Shown: positions 28,786-38,464, numbered from the stretch's first letter. The stretch: DNA of 64,000 nt from Myroides sp. JBRI-B21084 (GCF_030545015.1 NZ_CP120653.1:620001-684000); one strand, 5' to 3'. Made by a program: numbers and translations. Notes: generated by a model from the sequence alone, not told the origin.

Positions 28786-29460
28786 GTGGGAAGTAAAAAT
28801 AAACTAAAACGTTTTAAAGAAAACGAAACTTTTTCTAATGTACATCAACCTAATCGTGAAGAACTTACAAACAATACATTTGCTTTAAAAGGCAACTGGA
28901 ACAGTGAAGTTTTTAAAAATAACAACCCTATTGTATTAGAATTAGGTTGCGGTAAAGGCGAATATTCAGTTGAATTAGCACGTCGTTTTCCTAATAAAAA
29001 CTTTATTGGTGTTGATATAAAAGGATCGCGTTTTTGGCGAGGTGCTAAAACAGCTGTCGAAGAAAATTTAAATAACGTTGCCTTTTTACGTACCCAAATT
29101 GAATTGATTGAGCATTGTTTTGCAGCTAATGAAGTTGATGAAATTTGGATTACTTTCCCTGATCCGCAAATTAAATACAAACGCACCAAGCACCGTTTAA
29201 CTAATCAAGAATTTTTAACTAGATATAAAAATATTTTAAAACCAAATGGTGTAGTAAACCTTAAAACCGATAGTGAATTTATGCACGGTTACACACTTGG
29301 TTTATTACATGGTGCAGGACATACGGTTTTGTATGCTAATCATAACGTTTATAAAAACGAAGGTGCACCTGAAGTAGTTACTGCTATACAAACATTTTAC
29401 GAGTCGCAGTATTTAGAACAAAACAAACCTATAACCTATATTCAATTTCAAATAAAGTAA
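28786..29460 (+). CDS. trmB: tRNA (guanine-N7)-methyltransferase
   Basis: Makes m7G46 in tRNA using AdoMet. 224 residues: AdoMet site VLELGCGKGEYSVELARRFPN (positions 50-70), then NFIGVDIKGSR, FPDPQIKYKRTKHRL (the TrmB signature), and the C-terminal YESQYLEQNKPITYIQF. The start is a GTG; the reading MGSKNKLKRFKENETF agrees with the usual N-terminus. The next gene starts immediately after the stop, so they form an operon with LysE and ATL genes. Confidence 0.95.
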   Translation: MGSKNKLKRFKENETFSNVHQPNREELTNNTFALKGNWNSEVFKNNNPIVLELGCGKGEYSVELARRFPNKNFIGVDIKGSRFWRGAKTAVEENLNNVAFLRTQIELIEHCFAANEVDEIWITFPDPQIKYKRTKHRLTNQEFLTRYKNILKPNGVVNLKTDSEFMHGYTLGLLHGAGHTVLYANHNVYKNEGAPEVVTAIQTFYESQYLEQNKPITYIQFQIK

Positions 29461-30093
29461 ATGAATTATTTTTTACCTTTTTTTACAGGGTTAGGTGCCG
29501 CTGTATTTGGAACGTTACTGCCTGGTATTTTAAATGCCACAGTGGTTAAAATTTCAAAAAAAGAAGGTATGAAACACGCTTACAGTTTTATGGCTGGTAC
29601 GTTTGTAATTATTGCTTTACAAACGTATTTAGCCGTTTTTTTTGCAAAAATTATTGATAGTAGCGTTTTTATAAATAATATTTTACACGAAATTGGTTTG
29701 GTGATTTTTTTTGTGCTAACAATTTACTTTTTTTTAGCATCACCTAAAAATCATAGCCACAAGCATACTGCAAACAACACTAAAAAACGAAAACGATTTA
29801 GCCAAGGTGTTTTTTTTGCTTTGTTAAACGTTTTTCCTGTTTTTTATTATGCTTTTATAAGTATTAGTGCTGTAAATAATAAATGGTATAGTATAAATTA
29901 CACCAATAATTTATTGTTAACTATTGGGGTTTTATTAGGTACTTTTTTCAGTTTTATGTTTTACATACAAGTATTTAAAAAGGCAGTTGTTGAAGAAAGT
30001 TTTATTTTAAAGAATATAAATAAAATTTTAGGGTGTATTACTGGGGTTATTACTCTAATAAATTTGTATAAATTTTTTATACATGAGTACTAA
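29461..30093 (+). CDS. LysE-family amino-acid exporter-like membrane protein
   Basis: 210 residues and six predicted helices. The first has PGILNATVVKISKKEG (the LysE-type Gly/Pro/Asn motif), and the centre a His-rich cytosolic loop (KNHSHKHTANNTKKRKR). A late FALLNVFPVFYY helix follows the repeat symmetry of the family. Substrate cannot be told; the His-rich loop could bind metal. No gap from trmB; it overlaps the next gene by 11 bases. Confidence 0.75.
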   Translation: MNYFLPFFTGLGAAVFGTLLPGILNATVVKISKKEGMKHAYSFMAGTFVIIALQTYLAVFFAKIIDSSVFINNILHEIGLVIFFVLTIYFFLASPKNHSHKHTANNTKKRKRFSQGVFFALLNVFPVFYYAFISISAVNNKWYSINYTNNLLLTIGVLLGTFFSFMFYIQVFKKAVVEESFILKNINKILGCITGVITLINLYKFFIHEY

Positions 30094-30397
30094 CGATTTT
30101 TATGCAAAAGTGTATCAAGTAGTGCTACAAATACCTTATGGAAAAATTACTACATACGGTGCAATAGCAAAAAAAATTGGGGCACCAAAATCGGCACGTA
30201 TGGTTGGGTATGCCTTAAACGCTTCGCATATAAACCAAGATATTCCCGCACACCGCGTAGTAAACCGTAAAGGGTTGCTTACAGGTAAACATCATTTTCA
30301 AGGAACCAATTTAATGCAGCAATTATTGGAAAATGAAGGTATTGTTGTAAAAGATAATACCGTTCAAAATTTTAAAGAACATTTTTGGGAGCCATAA
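30083..30397 (+). CDS. alkyltransferase-like (ATL) DNA-binding protein, MGMT family without catalytic Cys
   Basis: 104 residues, a C-terminal-domain-only MGMT. It has VYQVVLQIPYGKITTYGAIA, the arginine-finger helix SARMVGYALNAS and a C-terminal tail. In place of the catalytic PCHRV it reads PAHRV (Ala56), so it cannot remove alkyl groups but can bind O6-alkylguanine and flag it for excision repair, as known for ATL proteins. It overlaps the LysE-like gene. Confidence 0.88.
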   Translation: MSTNDFYAKVYQVVLQIPYGKITTYGAIAKKIGAPKSARMVGYALNASHINQDIPAHRVVNRKGLLTGKHHFQGTNLMQQLLENEGIVVKDNTVQNFKEHFWEP

Positions 30398-30433
30398 AAA
30401 AACGTCCAAAGTTTAAACTTTGGACGTTTTTTA
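30396..30433. terminator. bidirectional terminator
   Basis: A long perfect palindrome centred on GTTTAAAC (AAACGTCCAAAG / CTTTGGACGTTT) with A/T runs at both ends, between convergent genes. Confidence 0.8.
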
Positions 30434-30443
30434 TTATTCAAAA

Positions 30444-30944
30444 TTACTTCAACGCATTAATTGCATGGCTGTAATCGGGTTCTTGCGTGATTTCTGGAAC
30501 TAACTCGGTATAAACCACATTGCCTTCTGGGTTTATAACCACAACCGCTCTACTCATTAAACCGTTTAAAGGACCATCGGTCATTTTTACTCCATATGCA
30601 TTTGTAAAATCATCGTTTTTAAAATCCGATAAAGTTTCAACATTATTTAAACCTTCTGCAGCGCAAAAACGGTTCATTGCAAAAGGTAAATCTTTAGAAA
30701 TACATAAAACAACCGTATTTTCAACAGCCGATACTTCTTTATTAAACGTACGTACCGATTGTGCGCAAACGCCTGTGTCAACACTTGGAAAAATATTTAA
30801 AACAACATTTTTACCTTTGTAATTGTTTAAGGTTTTATCAGATAAATCGCTAGCTGTAAGCGTAAAATTAGGTGCTGTTGTACCTACTTCAGGTAAATTG
30901 CCTAAAGTGTTTATAGGGTTGCCTTTAAAAGTTATTTGTGCCAT
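30444..30944 (-). CDS. tpx: thiol peroxidase
   Basis: Atypical 2-Cys peroxiredoxin that reduces peroxides with thioredoxin. 166 residues with the peroxidatic Cys60 in [14 protein letters not shown] and the resolving Cys94 in NRFCAAEG, as in Tpx enzymes. Length is normal. Monocistronic, divergent from the mrp gene, with a TACTTTTG promoter element. Confidence 0.96.
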   Translation of the reverse strand: MAQITFKGNPINTLGNLPEVGTTAPNFTLTASDLSDKTLNNYKGKNVVLNIFPSVDTGVCAQSVRTFNKEVSAVENTVVLCISKDLPFAMNRFCAAEGLNNVETLSDFKNDDFTNAYGVKMTDGPLNGLMSRAVVVINPEGNVVYTELVPEITQEPDYSHAINALK

Positions 30945-30965
30945 GTTATAAGTTTTTGTTTAAAT

Positions 30966-30973
30966 CAAAAGTA
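30966..30973 (-). promoter_or_regulatory. promoter -7 element for tpx (TACTTTTG on minus)
   Basis: Reads CAAAAGTA on plus, TACTTTTG on minus, 21 bases before the start of tpx; matches TAnnTTTG. Confidence 0.4.
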
Positions 30974-31079
30974 CTTCTAAAATTATAAAACAAACAGGCG
31001 TTCTACAAAACTTTAGAATTAATTAACATATTTCAATAATTTATTAAATCATTAACTTTATAGTGTAACAATTTCGTAT

Positions 31080-31087
31080 TATCTTTG
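31080..31087 (+). promoter_or_regulatory. promoter -7 element TATCTTTG for mrp/apbC
   Basis: TAnnTTTG match giving a leader of about 65 bases; supports the start at 31157 over the one at 31112 only weakly. Confidence 0.4.
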
Positions 31088-31156
31088 TAATTTAAAATAA
31101 TTCTACATAAGTTGTTTACCAACAGTTTGTTAAATAACTTTTTTTATAATACAGAA

Positions 31157-32284
31157 ATGAAGTTAGATAGAAAAGAAATACTTACCGCATTAGAAACAAT
31201 TACGGTAGCCGGTGAAGGCAAAAACATGGTAGAAAGTGGTGCAGTACAAAATGTAATGACTTTTGGCGATGAAGTGGTGGTTGATGTTACTTTGAACACA
31301 CCTGCTTTGCATATTAAAAAACGCGTTGAGGTGGATATCATGAAAGTGATTCATGAAAAAATTTACGAAAAAGCAAAAATTAAAGTAAACGTAAAGGTTG
31401 AAACGCCAGAAAAACCAGAAATTAAAGGAAAATCAATACCAGGTATCAGTAACATTATAGCCGTATCTTCAGGTAAAGGTGGTGTAGGTAAATCTACAAT
31501 TACTGCAAATTTAGCGGTAACTTTAGCTACTATGGGCTTTAAAGTAGGTGTTTTAGATGCCGATATTTACGGACCATCGATGCCCATTATGTTCGATGTT
31601 GAAAAATCAAAACCTATTTCTGTTGATGTTAACGGAAAATCAAAAATGAAACCTATTATTAGTTATGGTGTTGAATTGTTGTCTATAGGTTTTTTTACAA
31701 GTCCAGATCAAGCAGTAATTTGGCGCGGACCTATGGCTGCAAAAGCTTTAAATCAAATGATTTTTGATGCTGATTGGGGCGAACTTGATTTCTTATTGTT
31801 AGATTTACCTCCAGGTACAGGTGATATTCACTTATCTTTAATGCAATCGTTGCCAATTACAGGGGCAGTGGTTGTAAGTACGCCACAGGCAGTTGCTTTG
31901 GCCGATGCTAAAAAAGGGGTATCAATGTTTATGGCTGAAAGTATTAATGTACCCGTTTTAGGTATTATTGAAAATATGGCTTATTTTACACCTGAAGAAT
32001 TACCAGAAAATAAATATTACATTTTTGGACAAGAAGGTGCTAAAAATTTAGCAACCGATTTAGAGGTTCCTTTCTTAGGCGAAGTGCCAATTGTACAAAG
32101 TATTCGCGAAGCTGGTGATTATGGCCGACCAGCAGCAATGCAAGAAAATACTATTGTTGCTAATGCGTTTGTAGAAATTGCTAGAAATGTTGTTTCACAA
32201 ACCGTTGCACGTAACGAATCGTTACCGCCAACCGAAGCTGTTAAAATCACTACTATGGCAGGTTGTTCGGCTGTAAAAAAATAA
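31157..32284 (+). CDS. apbC: Mrp/ApbC family Fe-S cluster carrier ATPase
   Basis: Moves Fe-S clusters to apo-proteins. 375 residues: N-terminal MIP18/DUF59 domain (about 1-85), then a deviant Walker A SSGKGGVGKSTITANLA, LDADIYGPSMPIMF and LLLDLPPGTGDIHLSL. The start MKLDRKEI at 31157 is chosen because the longer ORF adds unusual residues. It is followed 36 bases later by a NifU-like gene and then a ferredoxin-NADP reductase, so this is an Fe-S/redox group. Confidence 0.93.
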   Translation: MKLDRKEILTALETITVAGEGKNMVESGAVQNVMTFGDEVVVDVTLNTPALHIKKRVEVDIMKVIHEKIYEKAKIKVNVKVETPEKPEIKGKSIPGISNIIAVSSGKGGVGKSTITANLAVTLATMGFKVGVLDADIYGPSMPIMFDVEKSKPISVDVNGKSKMKPIISYGVELLSIGFFTSPDQAVIWRGPMAAKALNQMIFDADWGELDFLLLDLPPGTGDIHLSLMQSLPITGAVVVSTPQAVALADAKKGVSMFMAESINVPVLGIIENMAYFTPEELPENKYYIFGQEGAKNLATDLEVPFLGEVPIVQSIREAGDYGRPAAMQENTIVANAFVEIARNVVSQTVARNESLPPTEAVKITTMAGCSAVKK

Positions 32285-32320
32285 ATTAATTATCGTTTGT
32301 TCGATACCAATAATAAAAAT

Positions 32321-32569
32321 ATGGCTTCAGAAACTATAAAACAAAATGTAGAAAAAGCGCTAGATGAAATCCGTCCGTTTTTAAAATCAGATGGTGGTGA
32401 CATTACCTTGGTTGCTATTGAAAACGATAAACACGTGAAAGTGCGTCTTGAAGGGGCTTGTACATCGTGTAAAATTAATCAAATGACGTTGAAAGCTGGT
32501 GTAGAAACTACCATTAAAAAATATGCACCCGAAATTGAAACAGTAGAAAATTTACCCGCCGAATTATAA
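32321..32569 (+). CDS. NifU C-terminal-domain Fe-S scaffold protein
   Basis: 82 residues: VEKALDEIRPFLKSDGGDITLV and the cluster-binding Cys47-x2-Cys50 in GACTSCKINQMTLKAGVE. It is a NfuA/NifU-C type scaffold that carries a [4Fe-4S] cluster. The start at 32321 follows A-rich sequence. Right after apbC. Confidence 0.93.
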   Translation: MASETIKQNVEKALDEIRPFLKSDGGDITLVAIENDKHVKVRLEGACTSCKINQMTLKAGVETTIKKYAPEIETVENLPAEL

Positions 32570-32658
32570 AATACACAAAACTAAATTAATGGTAAGTAAT
32601 GATATTTATCACTTTTTTTGTGCTGTATGCTTTTTAATTTTATATAAAATTTACTTTT

Positions 32659-33717
32659 ATGATTGAAACTGATATATTAATAATTGGCGCCGGACCAACA
32701 GGCCTTTTTGCTGTGTTTGAAGCTGGATTATTAAAATTACGCTGTCATATAATAGACGGTTTACCGCAACCCGGCGGACAATTAACTGAATTATATCCTA
32801 AAAAACCTATTTTTGATATTCCTGGTTATCCTTCTGTAGGCGCTGCCGAATTAATAGATAACTTAATGGAACAAATTAAACAATTTGAACCTGGTTTTAC
32901 ATTAAACGAAGTTGCCGAAACTATTGATAAACTTGAAGATGGTACTTTTGTTGTTACTACCAATAAAGGTACAAAACACCACGCCAAAGCTGTTGCAATT
33001 GCGGGTGGTTTAGGTAGCTTTGAACCTAGAAAACCTATTATTGAAGGGTTGAATTTTTACGAAGATAAAGGGGTGGAATATTTTATTAAAAACCCTGAAC
33101 AATTCCGTAATAAAGATGTAGTGATTAGCGGTGGTGGCGATTCTGCATTGGATTGGAGTATCTTTTTAACCGATGTAGCTAAAAGTGTTACCTTAGTTCA
33201 CAGAAGAAACGAATTTCGAGGTGCTTTAGATTCGGTTGAAAAAGTACAAGCGTTAAAGCAACAAGGTAAAATTAATTTAATTACCCCTGCCGAAGTTACC
33301 GAAATTCACGGAAACGAACATGTTGACGCTGTAAGTTTATCGTTTGAAGGCGATTTAGCTTCGCGTACCATTAAAACCGATTATTTTATTCCGTTGTTTG
33401 GCTTAACGCCTAAATTGGGGCCTATTGCAAATTGGGGCTTAGATATTGAAAAAAATGCGATTAAAGTAAACAACGCACTTGATTATCAAACAAATATAGA
33501 AGGTATTTACGCTATTGGCGATGTTAACACGTATCCAGGTAAACTAAAATTAATTTTATGCGGATTTCACGAAGCAACTTTAATGTGCCAAAGTGTGTAT
33601 AACCGAATCAATCCAGGTAAAAAATATGTATTGAAATACACTACTGTTTCTGGTGTTGATGGTTTTGATGGAACACGTAAAGAAGCTGAAAAAGCAGTTG
33701 TAAAAGCAATTGATTAA
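32659..33717 (+). CDS. ferredoxin--NADP(+) reductase, thioredoxin reductase-like type
   Basis: 352 residues with two Rossmann folds: FAD motif ILIIGAGPTGLFAVFEA near residue 5, a quinone/FAD region LPQPGGQLTELYPKK, NAD(P) motif VVISGGGDSALDW near residue 155, and the C-terminal FAD contact YAIGDVNTYPGKLKLILCGFHEA. No redox-active CxxC pair, so it is an FNR type 2 (YumC-like) rather than thioredoxin reductase. Its ferredoxin could be the [2Fe-2S] protein at 38129. Confidence 0.9.
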   Translation: MIETDILIIGAGPTGLFAVFEAGLLKLRCHIIDGLPQPGGQLTELYPKKPIFDIPGYPSVGAAELIDNLMEQIKQFEPGFTLNEVAETIDKLEDGTFVVTTNKGTKHHAKAVAIAGGLGSFEPRKPIIEGLNFYEDKGVEYFIKNPEQFRNKDVVISGGGDSALDWSIFLTDVAKSVTLVHRRNEFRGALDSVEKVQALKQQGKINLITPAEVTEIHGNEHVDAVSLSFEGDLASRTIKTDYFIPLFGLTPKLGPIANWGLDIEKNAIKVNNALDYQTNIEGIYAIGDVNTYPGKLKLILCGFHEATLMCQSVYNRINPGKKYVLKYTTVSGVDGFDGTRKEAEKAVVKAID

Positions 33718-33736
33718 TTTTAAATAATTAAGTTTT

Positions 33737-33772
33737 AAAAGAGTATGTTTTAAAAACATACTCTTTTTTTTT
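33737..33772 (+). terminator. terminator of the ferredoxin-NADP reductase gene
   Basis: Stem AAAAGAGTATGTTT / AAACATACTCTTTT followed by a T run. Confidence 0.8.
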
Positions 33773-33815
33773 GTAACATTTCGTTAAAAACAGTACTTAC
33801 TAAACAAAAAACAAT

Positions 33816-35279
33816 ATGATGTTTAAAAAACTTGCCAGCTTAGAATGGAAAGAATCAAAACGTAAAGGCGCATTAACACAACGGGTTTTAATGGCTTTAG
33901 GTAAAGGTTATTTTGGTGCTTGTTACTTAGTAGTAATGGTTAGCATGAGTGCGGGTTTATTTAAATTTGCCGAAGAAGAAGGGTTAGATCCCTTTCAAGG
34001 CTTTTTTAAATACGCTATTTATTTATGGTTGGGCGATTTGGTAATTCGTTACTTTTTTCAACAAATGCCTACAACGTTAGTAAAACCATTGCTTATACAA
34101 AACATTCGTAAAAAAACAATTGTAAATTATTGCTTAACAAAATCGGCATTTTCGTTTTTTAATTTTGTCAACCTTTTTATGGGGATTGCTCTATTTTTAA
34201 TGTTGATTTTTGAATATAAAGTAAATGTTTTAAGTGGATTATTATTTGCTTTATCGTTAAAAATGTTTTTATGGGCCAACAACTTTTTGGTGCAATTATT
34301 AAATCACGTAAACAAATTTGCGTTACCTTTTTTGGTTTCTTTTGCAGGTGTTTTAGCATTAGATTTTTTTAAATACGTAGAAGTTACAGCATATACCAAA
34401 TATGTGTTTGAAGCTATGTATAACTATAAATTTTTATTAATTGTTATTGCGGTATACTTAATTGGTTTAATAATGGCTTGCTACCGTTTTTATTATAAAA
34501 ATTTATCGTTAGACAGTGCTGTTGTTGTAAAAAAAGAAACATATACCTATTACGATTTAAACTTTTTAAACCGTTTTGGAAAGTTGGCTCCGTTCTTAAA
34601 AACCGATATAAAACTACTTACACGTAACAAACGTACACGTACGGTTTTGTTAATGAGCGCAATGTTTTTGTTATACGGATTGTTGTTTTTTACAATGGAT
34701 ATGTACAAAAACAATAGTTTTTTCACCATTTTAGCAGCTATAATGATTACAGGTGGTTTTATGATGCTTTTTGGGCAATATGTACCAAGTTGGGACAGCA
34801 GTTACTATCCTTTAATGATGACACAAAACGTGCCGTATCGCCAATATTTAGAATCTAAATGGTTAATAATGGTTTTGGGTACAGTAGTATCAACTATTTT
34901 AGCAAGTTTTTATTTGTTTTTTGGTTTAAAAACCTATTTAATTATTGTTGCTGTTGGGTGCTATAATATTGGGTGGAACTGTTACATGTCGTTAATTGCA
35001 GGTGCATTTGTTCGCTCTAAAATAGATTTATCAAGTAATAAAAATGCCTTTGGCGATACAAAAGCATTTAGTGCACAAACCTTGTTGTTAAGTATTCCAC
35101 CTATTGCCATTCCTGCTATTTTGTATTGGGGTTTAACCAGTTTATTATCGTTTAATTTAGCAATTGTTATATTTATTTTAATAGGCTTGTTAGGTATTTT
35201 ACTAAAACAACCAATGTTTAATTTAATTGAAAATCTTTACAAATCAAAAAAATACATCACCTTAAAAGCATATAAATAA
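33816..35279 (+). CDS. DUF5687 family ABC transporter permease
   Basis: 487 residues with about twelve hydrophobic helices in two halves separated by a soluble Tyr/Phe-rich stretch (about 245-265). The pattern FGQYVPSWDSSYYPLMMTQNV near residue 321 is typical of DUF5687 membrane proteins. The ATPase follows 3 bases after the stop, so the two form an ABC exporter or membrane-remodelling pump. Substrate unknown. Confidence 0.83.
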   Translation: MMFKKLASLEWKESKRKGALTQRVLMALGKGYFGACYLVVMVSMSAGLFKFAEEEGLDPFQGFFKYAIYLWLGDLVIRYFFQQMPTTLVKPLLIQNIRKKTIVNYCLTKSAFSFFNFVNLFMGIALFLMLIFEYKVNVLSGLLFALSLKMFLWANNFLVQLLNHVNKFALPFLVSFAGVLALDFFKYVEVTAYTKYVFEAMYNYKFLLIVIAVYLIGLIMACYRFYYKNLSLDSAVVVKKETYTYYDLNFLNRFGKLAPFLKTDIKLLTRNKRTRTVLLMSAMFLLYGLLFFTMDMYKNNSFFTILAAIMITGGFMMLFGQYVPSWDSSYYPLMMTQNVPYRQYLESKWLIMVLGTVVSTILASFYLFFGLKTYLIIVAVGCYNIGWNCYMSLIAGAFVRSKIDLSSNKNAFGDTKAFSAQTLLLSIPPIAIPAILYWGLTSLLSFNLAIVIFILIGLLGILLKQPMFNLIENLYKSKKYITLKAYK

Positions 35280-35281
35280 TT

Positions 35282-35983
35282 ATGATACAAGTTACTAATT
35301 TGCAAAAAACATACAACGGTACTACCGTTTTAAATATAAATAATTTAGAAATTCCAGTAGGTCAAAGCTTTGGTTTAGTAGGCAACAACGGCGCAGGTAA
35401 AACTACCTTTTTTAGTTTGTTGTTAGATTTAATTGAACCAACACAAGGCTGTATTAAAAATAATAGTGTAGTGGTTAATAAAAGCGAAGATTGGAAAGCT
35501 TTTACTACTGCTTTTTTAGACGATAGTTTTTTAATTGGATATTTAACCTGCGAGGAATATTTTTATTTTTTGGGCGAACTACGCAATCAAAATAAAGCTC
35601 AAGTGGATGAGTTTTTAAAAACATATGCCGATTTTTTTAACGATGAAATTTTAGGCAAAAACAAATATATTCGTGATTTATCTAAAGGAAATCAAAAGAA
35701 AGTAGGTATAATTGGTACTTTAATTGGCAATCCTAAAGTTATTATTTTAGATGAACCTTTTGCTAATTTAGATCCAACAACTCAAATTCGTTTAAAAAAG
35801 ATTTTACGAAATATTGCCGATACTAAACAAACAACTTTATTGGTTTCTAGCCACGATTTAAATCATACTTTTGAAATTTCTGATAGAATTGTGTGCTTTG
35901 ATCGCGGTAGTATTATTAAAGATATAGACACAAAACAATATTCGTTTGAAGAGTTAACGTCTTTTTTCGATGTTGTTGTTTAA
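35282..35983 (+). CDS. ABC transporter ATP-binding protein
   Basis: 233 residues with all ATPase motifs: Walker A GNNGAGKTTFF (about 34-44), signature LSKGNQKKV, Walker B VIILDEPFANLD and switch His SSHDLNHT. It pairs with the DUF5687 permease just upstream. A bidirectional terminator follows. Confidence 0.93.
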   Translation: MIQVTNLQKTYNGTTVLNINNLEIPVGQSFGLVGNNGAGKTTFFSLLLDLIEPTQGCIKNNSVVVNKSEDWKAFTTAFLDDSFLIGYLTCEEYFYFLGELRNQNKAQVDEFLKTYADFFNDEILGKNKYIRDLSKGNQKKVGIIGTLIGNPKVIILDEPFANLDPTTQIRLKKILRNIADTKQTTLLVSSHDLNHTFEISDRIVCFDRGSIIKDIDTKQYSFEELTSFFDVVV

Positions 35984-35989
35984 AAGATA

Positions 35990-36028
35990 AAAAAACGAGC
36001 TTCAAAACAAATGAAGCTCGTTTTTTTA
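35990..36028. terminator. bidirectional terminator
   Basis: Stem AAAAACGAGCTTCA / TGAAGCTCGTTTTT with loop AAACAAA, between convergent genes. Confidence 0.8.
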
Positions 36029-36032
36029 TGCC

Positions 36033-37112
36033 TTAATTATTTTTTGGCTGATACAATTTCATGTTTAAATCGTAAAAAGAATATTTAGAATTTTGTATGT
36101 AGATATAAGTATTCTTTCTGTTTTTTTTAATCATTTCAATAGGTATTGTAATTTTTGAATTGTACGAATATTCATCTTTATCATAATTTATAGCCAATGG
36201 CTTTAATGATGCGTAATTTAGATACCAAAAATCATTGTTTTTTGCAGGTTTAATTTTCCATTCCAAATTTGTAAGATCAAGAATGCCTTTTCCTTCTTTT
36301 GTTTGCATAATAGCATATCCAATAGTTTGAGCAAAATTTTGCCAATTATCGGTGTTTACAAAATTGTCTTTAAATGGCGTACCTTTAAACAACGATTTTA
36401 AAATATAATGATTTTTATTGGTTTCTATTAAAAACCAAACATCTTTTTCATGACTATAAATTTGTTTGTGATGCGGGTAATTACTCAATTTTTCAAAACC
36501 AGAAAAAGTTTCTCCCTTTTGGTTTATGATGCTAAAAAAAGTTTCGTTGTTTATTCGGTTTTTAACAATTGCAAAATATAAGTTTTTAAACGGTACAATA
36601 TTATAAATAGTAGGTTCGTCTTTTTCGACGTTATAATACTTAGGGTTAAACGCAACCAAATTTCCATAAGCATCAACCTCAAAGCCACTAATTTCGTCTT
36701 TTACTTTATCTTTATTACTTCTTTTAGGCATATTTGGCATTGCGCCACTTGCTTCATAAATAATATATCCACTATTTTGAATATCGGCAATTCTGTAATT
36801 TTCTTCGCTACCCATTATTTTGCCATTGCAACCATTTTCTTGACCATTTGTTTCTAAACCGTAATATAAATTTATGTGCGGATGAAAGAAAGCAGCATCA
36901 CGTAAAACAGGTTCTGTAAGTATTTTTTTTGTTTTTCTATCAAAAAATCCCCATCTATCATTTTTTTCAGAATAATATGGGATTAATTGGTCCGATGGGT
37001 ATTTTTTAATTTTACTAATCAGCATCGTATTTGCTTTTTCATTACAAGATGTATTTTGTGCGTACATAGTAACCGTAAAAAAGCAACTTAGCCCTAAAAA
37101 GTATTTTTTCAT
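36033..37112 (-). CDS. exported protein with WG-like repeats, hypothetical
   Basis: 359 residues; signal peptide ending TMYAQ. It contains weak WG-type repeats (NDRWGFFDRKTKKILTEPV near residue 50, EGKGILDLTNLEWKIKPA near 275, SKYSFYDLNMKLYQP at the end). The rest is rich in Tyr, Lys and Asn. WG repeats form beta structures with unknown partners. Stands alone. Confidence 0.65.
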   Translation of the reverse strand: MKKYFLGLSCFFTVTMYAQNTSCNEKANTMLISKIKKYPSDQLIPYYSEKNDRWGFFDRKTKKILTEPVLRDAAFFHPHINLYYGLETNGQENGCNGKIMGSEENYRIADIQNSGYIIYEASGAMPNMPKRSNKDKVKDEISGFEVDAYGNLVAFNPKYYNVEKDEPTIYNIVPFKNLYFAIVKNRINNETFFSIINQKGETFSGFEKLSNYPHHKQIYSHEKDVWFLIETNKNHYILKSLFKGTPFKDNFVNTDNWQNFAQTIGYAIMQTKEGKGILDLTNLEWKIKPAKNNDFWYLNYASLKPLAINYDKDEYSYNSKITIPIEMIKKNRKNTYIYIQNSKYSFYDLNMKLYQPKNN

Positions 37113-37236
37113 AATTAATGGTATTCAACAATTTTTGTAAAGATATAGTTCTTATTTATTTTACCCAAAATGTTAAATGAAAGTTGTTTTTATAAACAAA
37201 TACAAATAAAAAATTCAGCATAAAGCTGAATTTTAA

Positions 37237-38031
37237 TTAATTATCTCCATCAAGTAATCTGCCTAAACCGCCTAATAAACTGCCTTCACCTTGCGATTTG
37301 CCACCTGCACTAGGTGCGTGTGCAATAATTCTATCGGCTAATCTACTAAACGGTAACGATTGTACATAAACCGTTCCAGGGCCTTGTAAAGTTGCAAAAA
37401 ACAAACCTTCACCACCAAAAATACTGTTCTTAATGCCACCTACAAATTGTATATCGTAATTTACAGTGCTTGTAAAACCAACGATACAGCCTGTATCAAC
37501 TTTTAGCACTTCACCTGGCTGTAATTCTTTTTTGTGCAACGTACCACCTGCGTGTATAAAAGCCAAACCATCGCCTTCAAGTTTTTGCATAATAAAACCT
37601 TCGCCACCAAAAAGTCCGGTACCTATTTTTCGGTTAAATTCAATACCAACAGCAACTCCTTTAGCAGCACATAAAAAAGCATCTTTTTGGCAAATAAATC
37701 TACCGTTCATTTGGCGTAAATCTAATGCAACTATTTTACCTGGGTAAGGCGATGCAAATGATACCTTTTTTTTGCCGTAATTAATATTTGTAAAGGTAGT
37801 CATAAACAAACCTTCGCCAGTAATCCAACGTTTACCTGCGTTAAGAACTTTGCCAAACAAACCACCTTGTTGTTGGCTTCCATCGCCAAAAATGGTTTCC
37901 ATTTTAATACCGTCGTCCATCATCATAAAACTTCCCGATTCTGCAATAACGGTTTCTTGTGGGTCTAGTTCAATTTCAACAAATTGCATTTCTTCCCCAT
38001 AAATGGTGTAATCTATTTCGTGAGCATTCAT
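37237..38031 (-). CDS. TIGR00266/AIM24 family protein
   Basis: 264 residues: [51 protein letters not shown], repeated Gly-rich [16 protein letters not shown] and [31 protein letters not shown]. This is the double-beta-barrel AIM24 family; function is unknown. No signal peptide. Stands alone. Confidence 0.92.
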   Translation of the reverse strand: MNAHEIDYTIYGEEMQFVEIELDPQETVIAESGSFMMMDDGIKMETIFGDGSQQQGGLFGKVLNAGKRWITGEGLFMTTFTNINYGKKKVSFASPYPGKIVALDLRQMNGRFICQKDAFLCAAKGVAVGIEFNRKIGTGLFGGEGFIMQKLEGDGLAFIHAGGTLHKKELQPGEVLKVDTGCIVGFTSTVNYDIQFVGGIKNSIFGGEGLFFATLQGPGTVYVQSLPFSRLADRIIAHAPSAGGKSQGEGSLLGGLGRLLDGDN

Positions 38032-38106
38032 AATTTTAATTTTACAATTAGTATGTTTTTTAGCTTATATGTTACAAGTTACATATTTTAAAAAAAACTT
38101 AATTAG

Positions 38107-38114
38107 TATATTTG
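38107..38114 (+). promoter_or_regulatory. promoter -7 element TATATTTG for the ferredoxin gene
   Basis: Exact TAnnTTTG. It lies only 15 bases before the preferred ATG (38129), so the leader is very short, or the mRNA is leaderless if translation starts at 38120. Confidence 0.55.
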
Positions 38115-38128
38115 TAAAAATGCATTTT

Positions 38129-38464
38129 ATGAGCGATATTAAAATTACGATAATTGATAGAGAAGGGGTAGAACATATTGTTGATGCACCTACCGATATG
38201 AATATGAATATAATGGAATTGGTGCGTGCTTACGAACTTGCCGAAGAAGGAACCATTGGTATTTGTGGTGGTATGGCTATGTGCGCATCGTGCCAATGTT
38301 ATGTTTTAAATGAAGAAGATGTTAACTTGCCAGAGAAAAACCCTGACGAAGAAGCTATGCTTTGGGAGGCTTTTAATGTAAAAGAAAATAGTAGATTGGG
38401 ATGCCAAATTGCTATTAAACCTGAAATTGAGGGTTTAAAAATACAATTGGCACCAGAGTATTAG
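38129..38464 (+). CDS. [2Fe-2S] ferredoxin, adrenodoxin type
   Basis: 111 residues with cluster ligands Cys46-x5-Cys52-x2-Cys55 (ICGGMAMCASC) and Cys92 (RLGCQI). The adrenodoxin-type loop fits electron transfer to a monooxygenase, Fe-S assembly or a reductase such as the one at 32659. The start MSDIKITIIDREG is chosen from the family pattern; an ATG nine bases upstream is in frame. Confidence 0.92.
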   Translation: MSDIKITIIDREGVEHIVDAPTDMNMNIMELVRAYELAEEGTIGICGGMAMCASCQCYVLNEEDVNLPEKNPDEEAMLWEAFNVKENSRLGCQIAIKPEIEGLKIQLAPEY

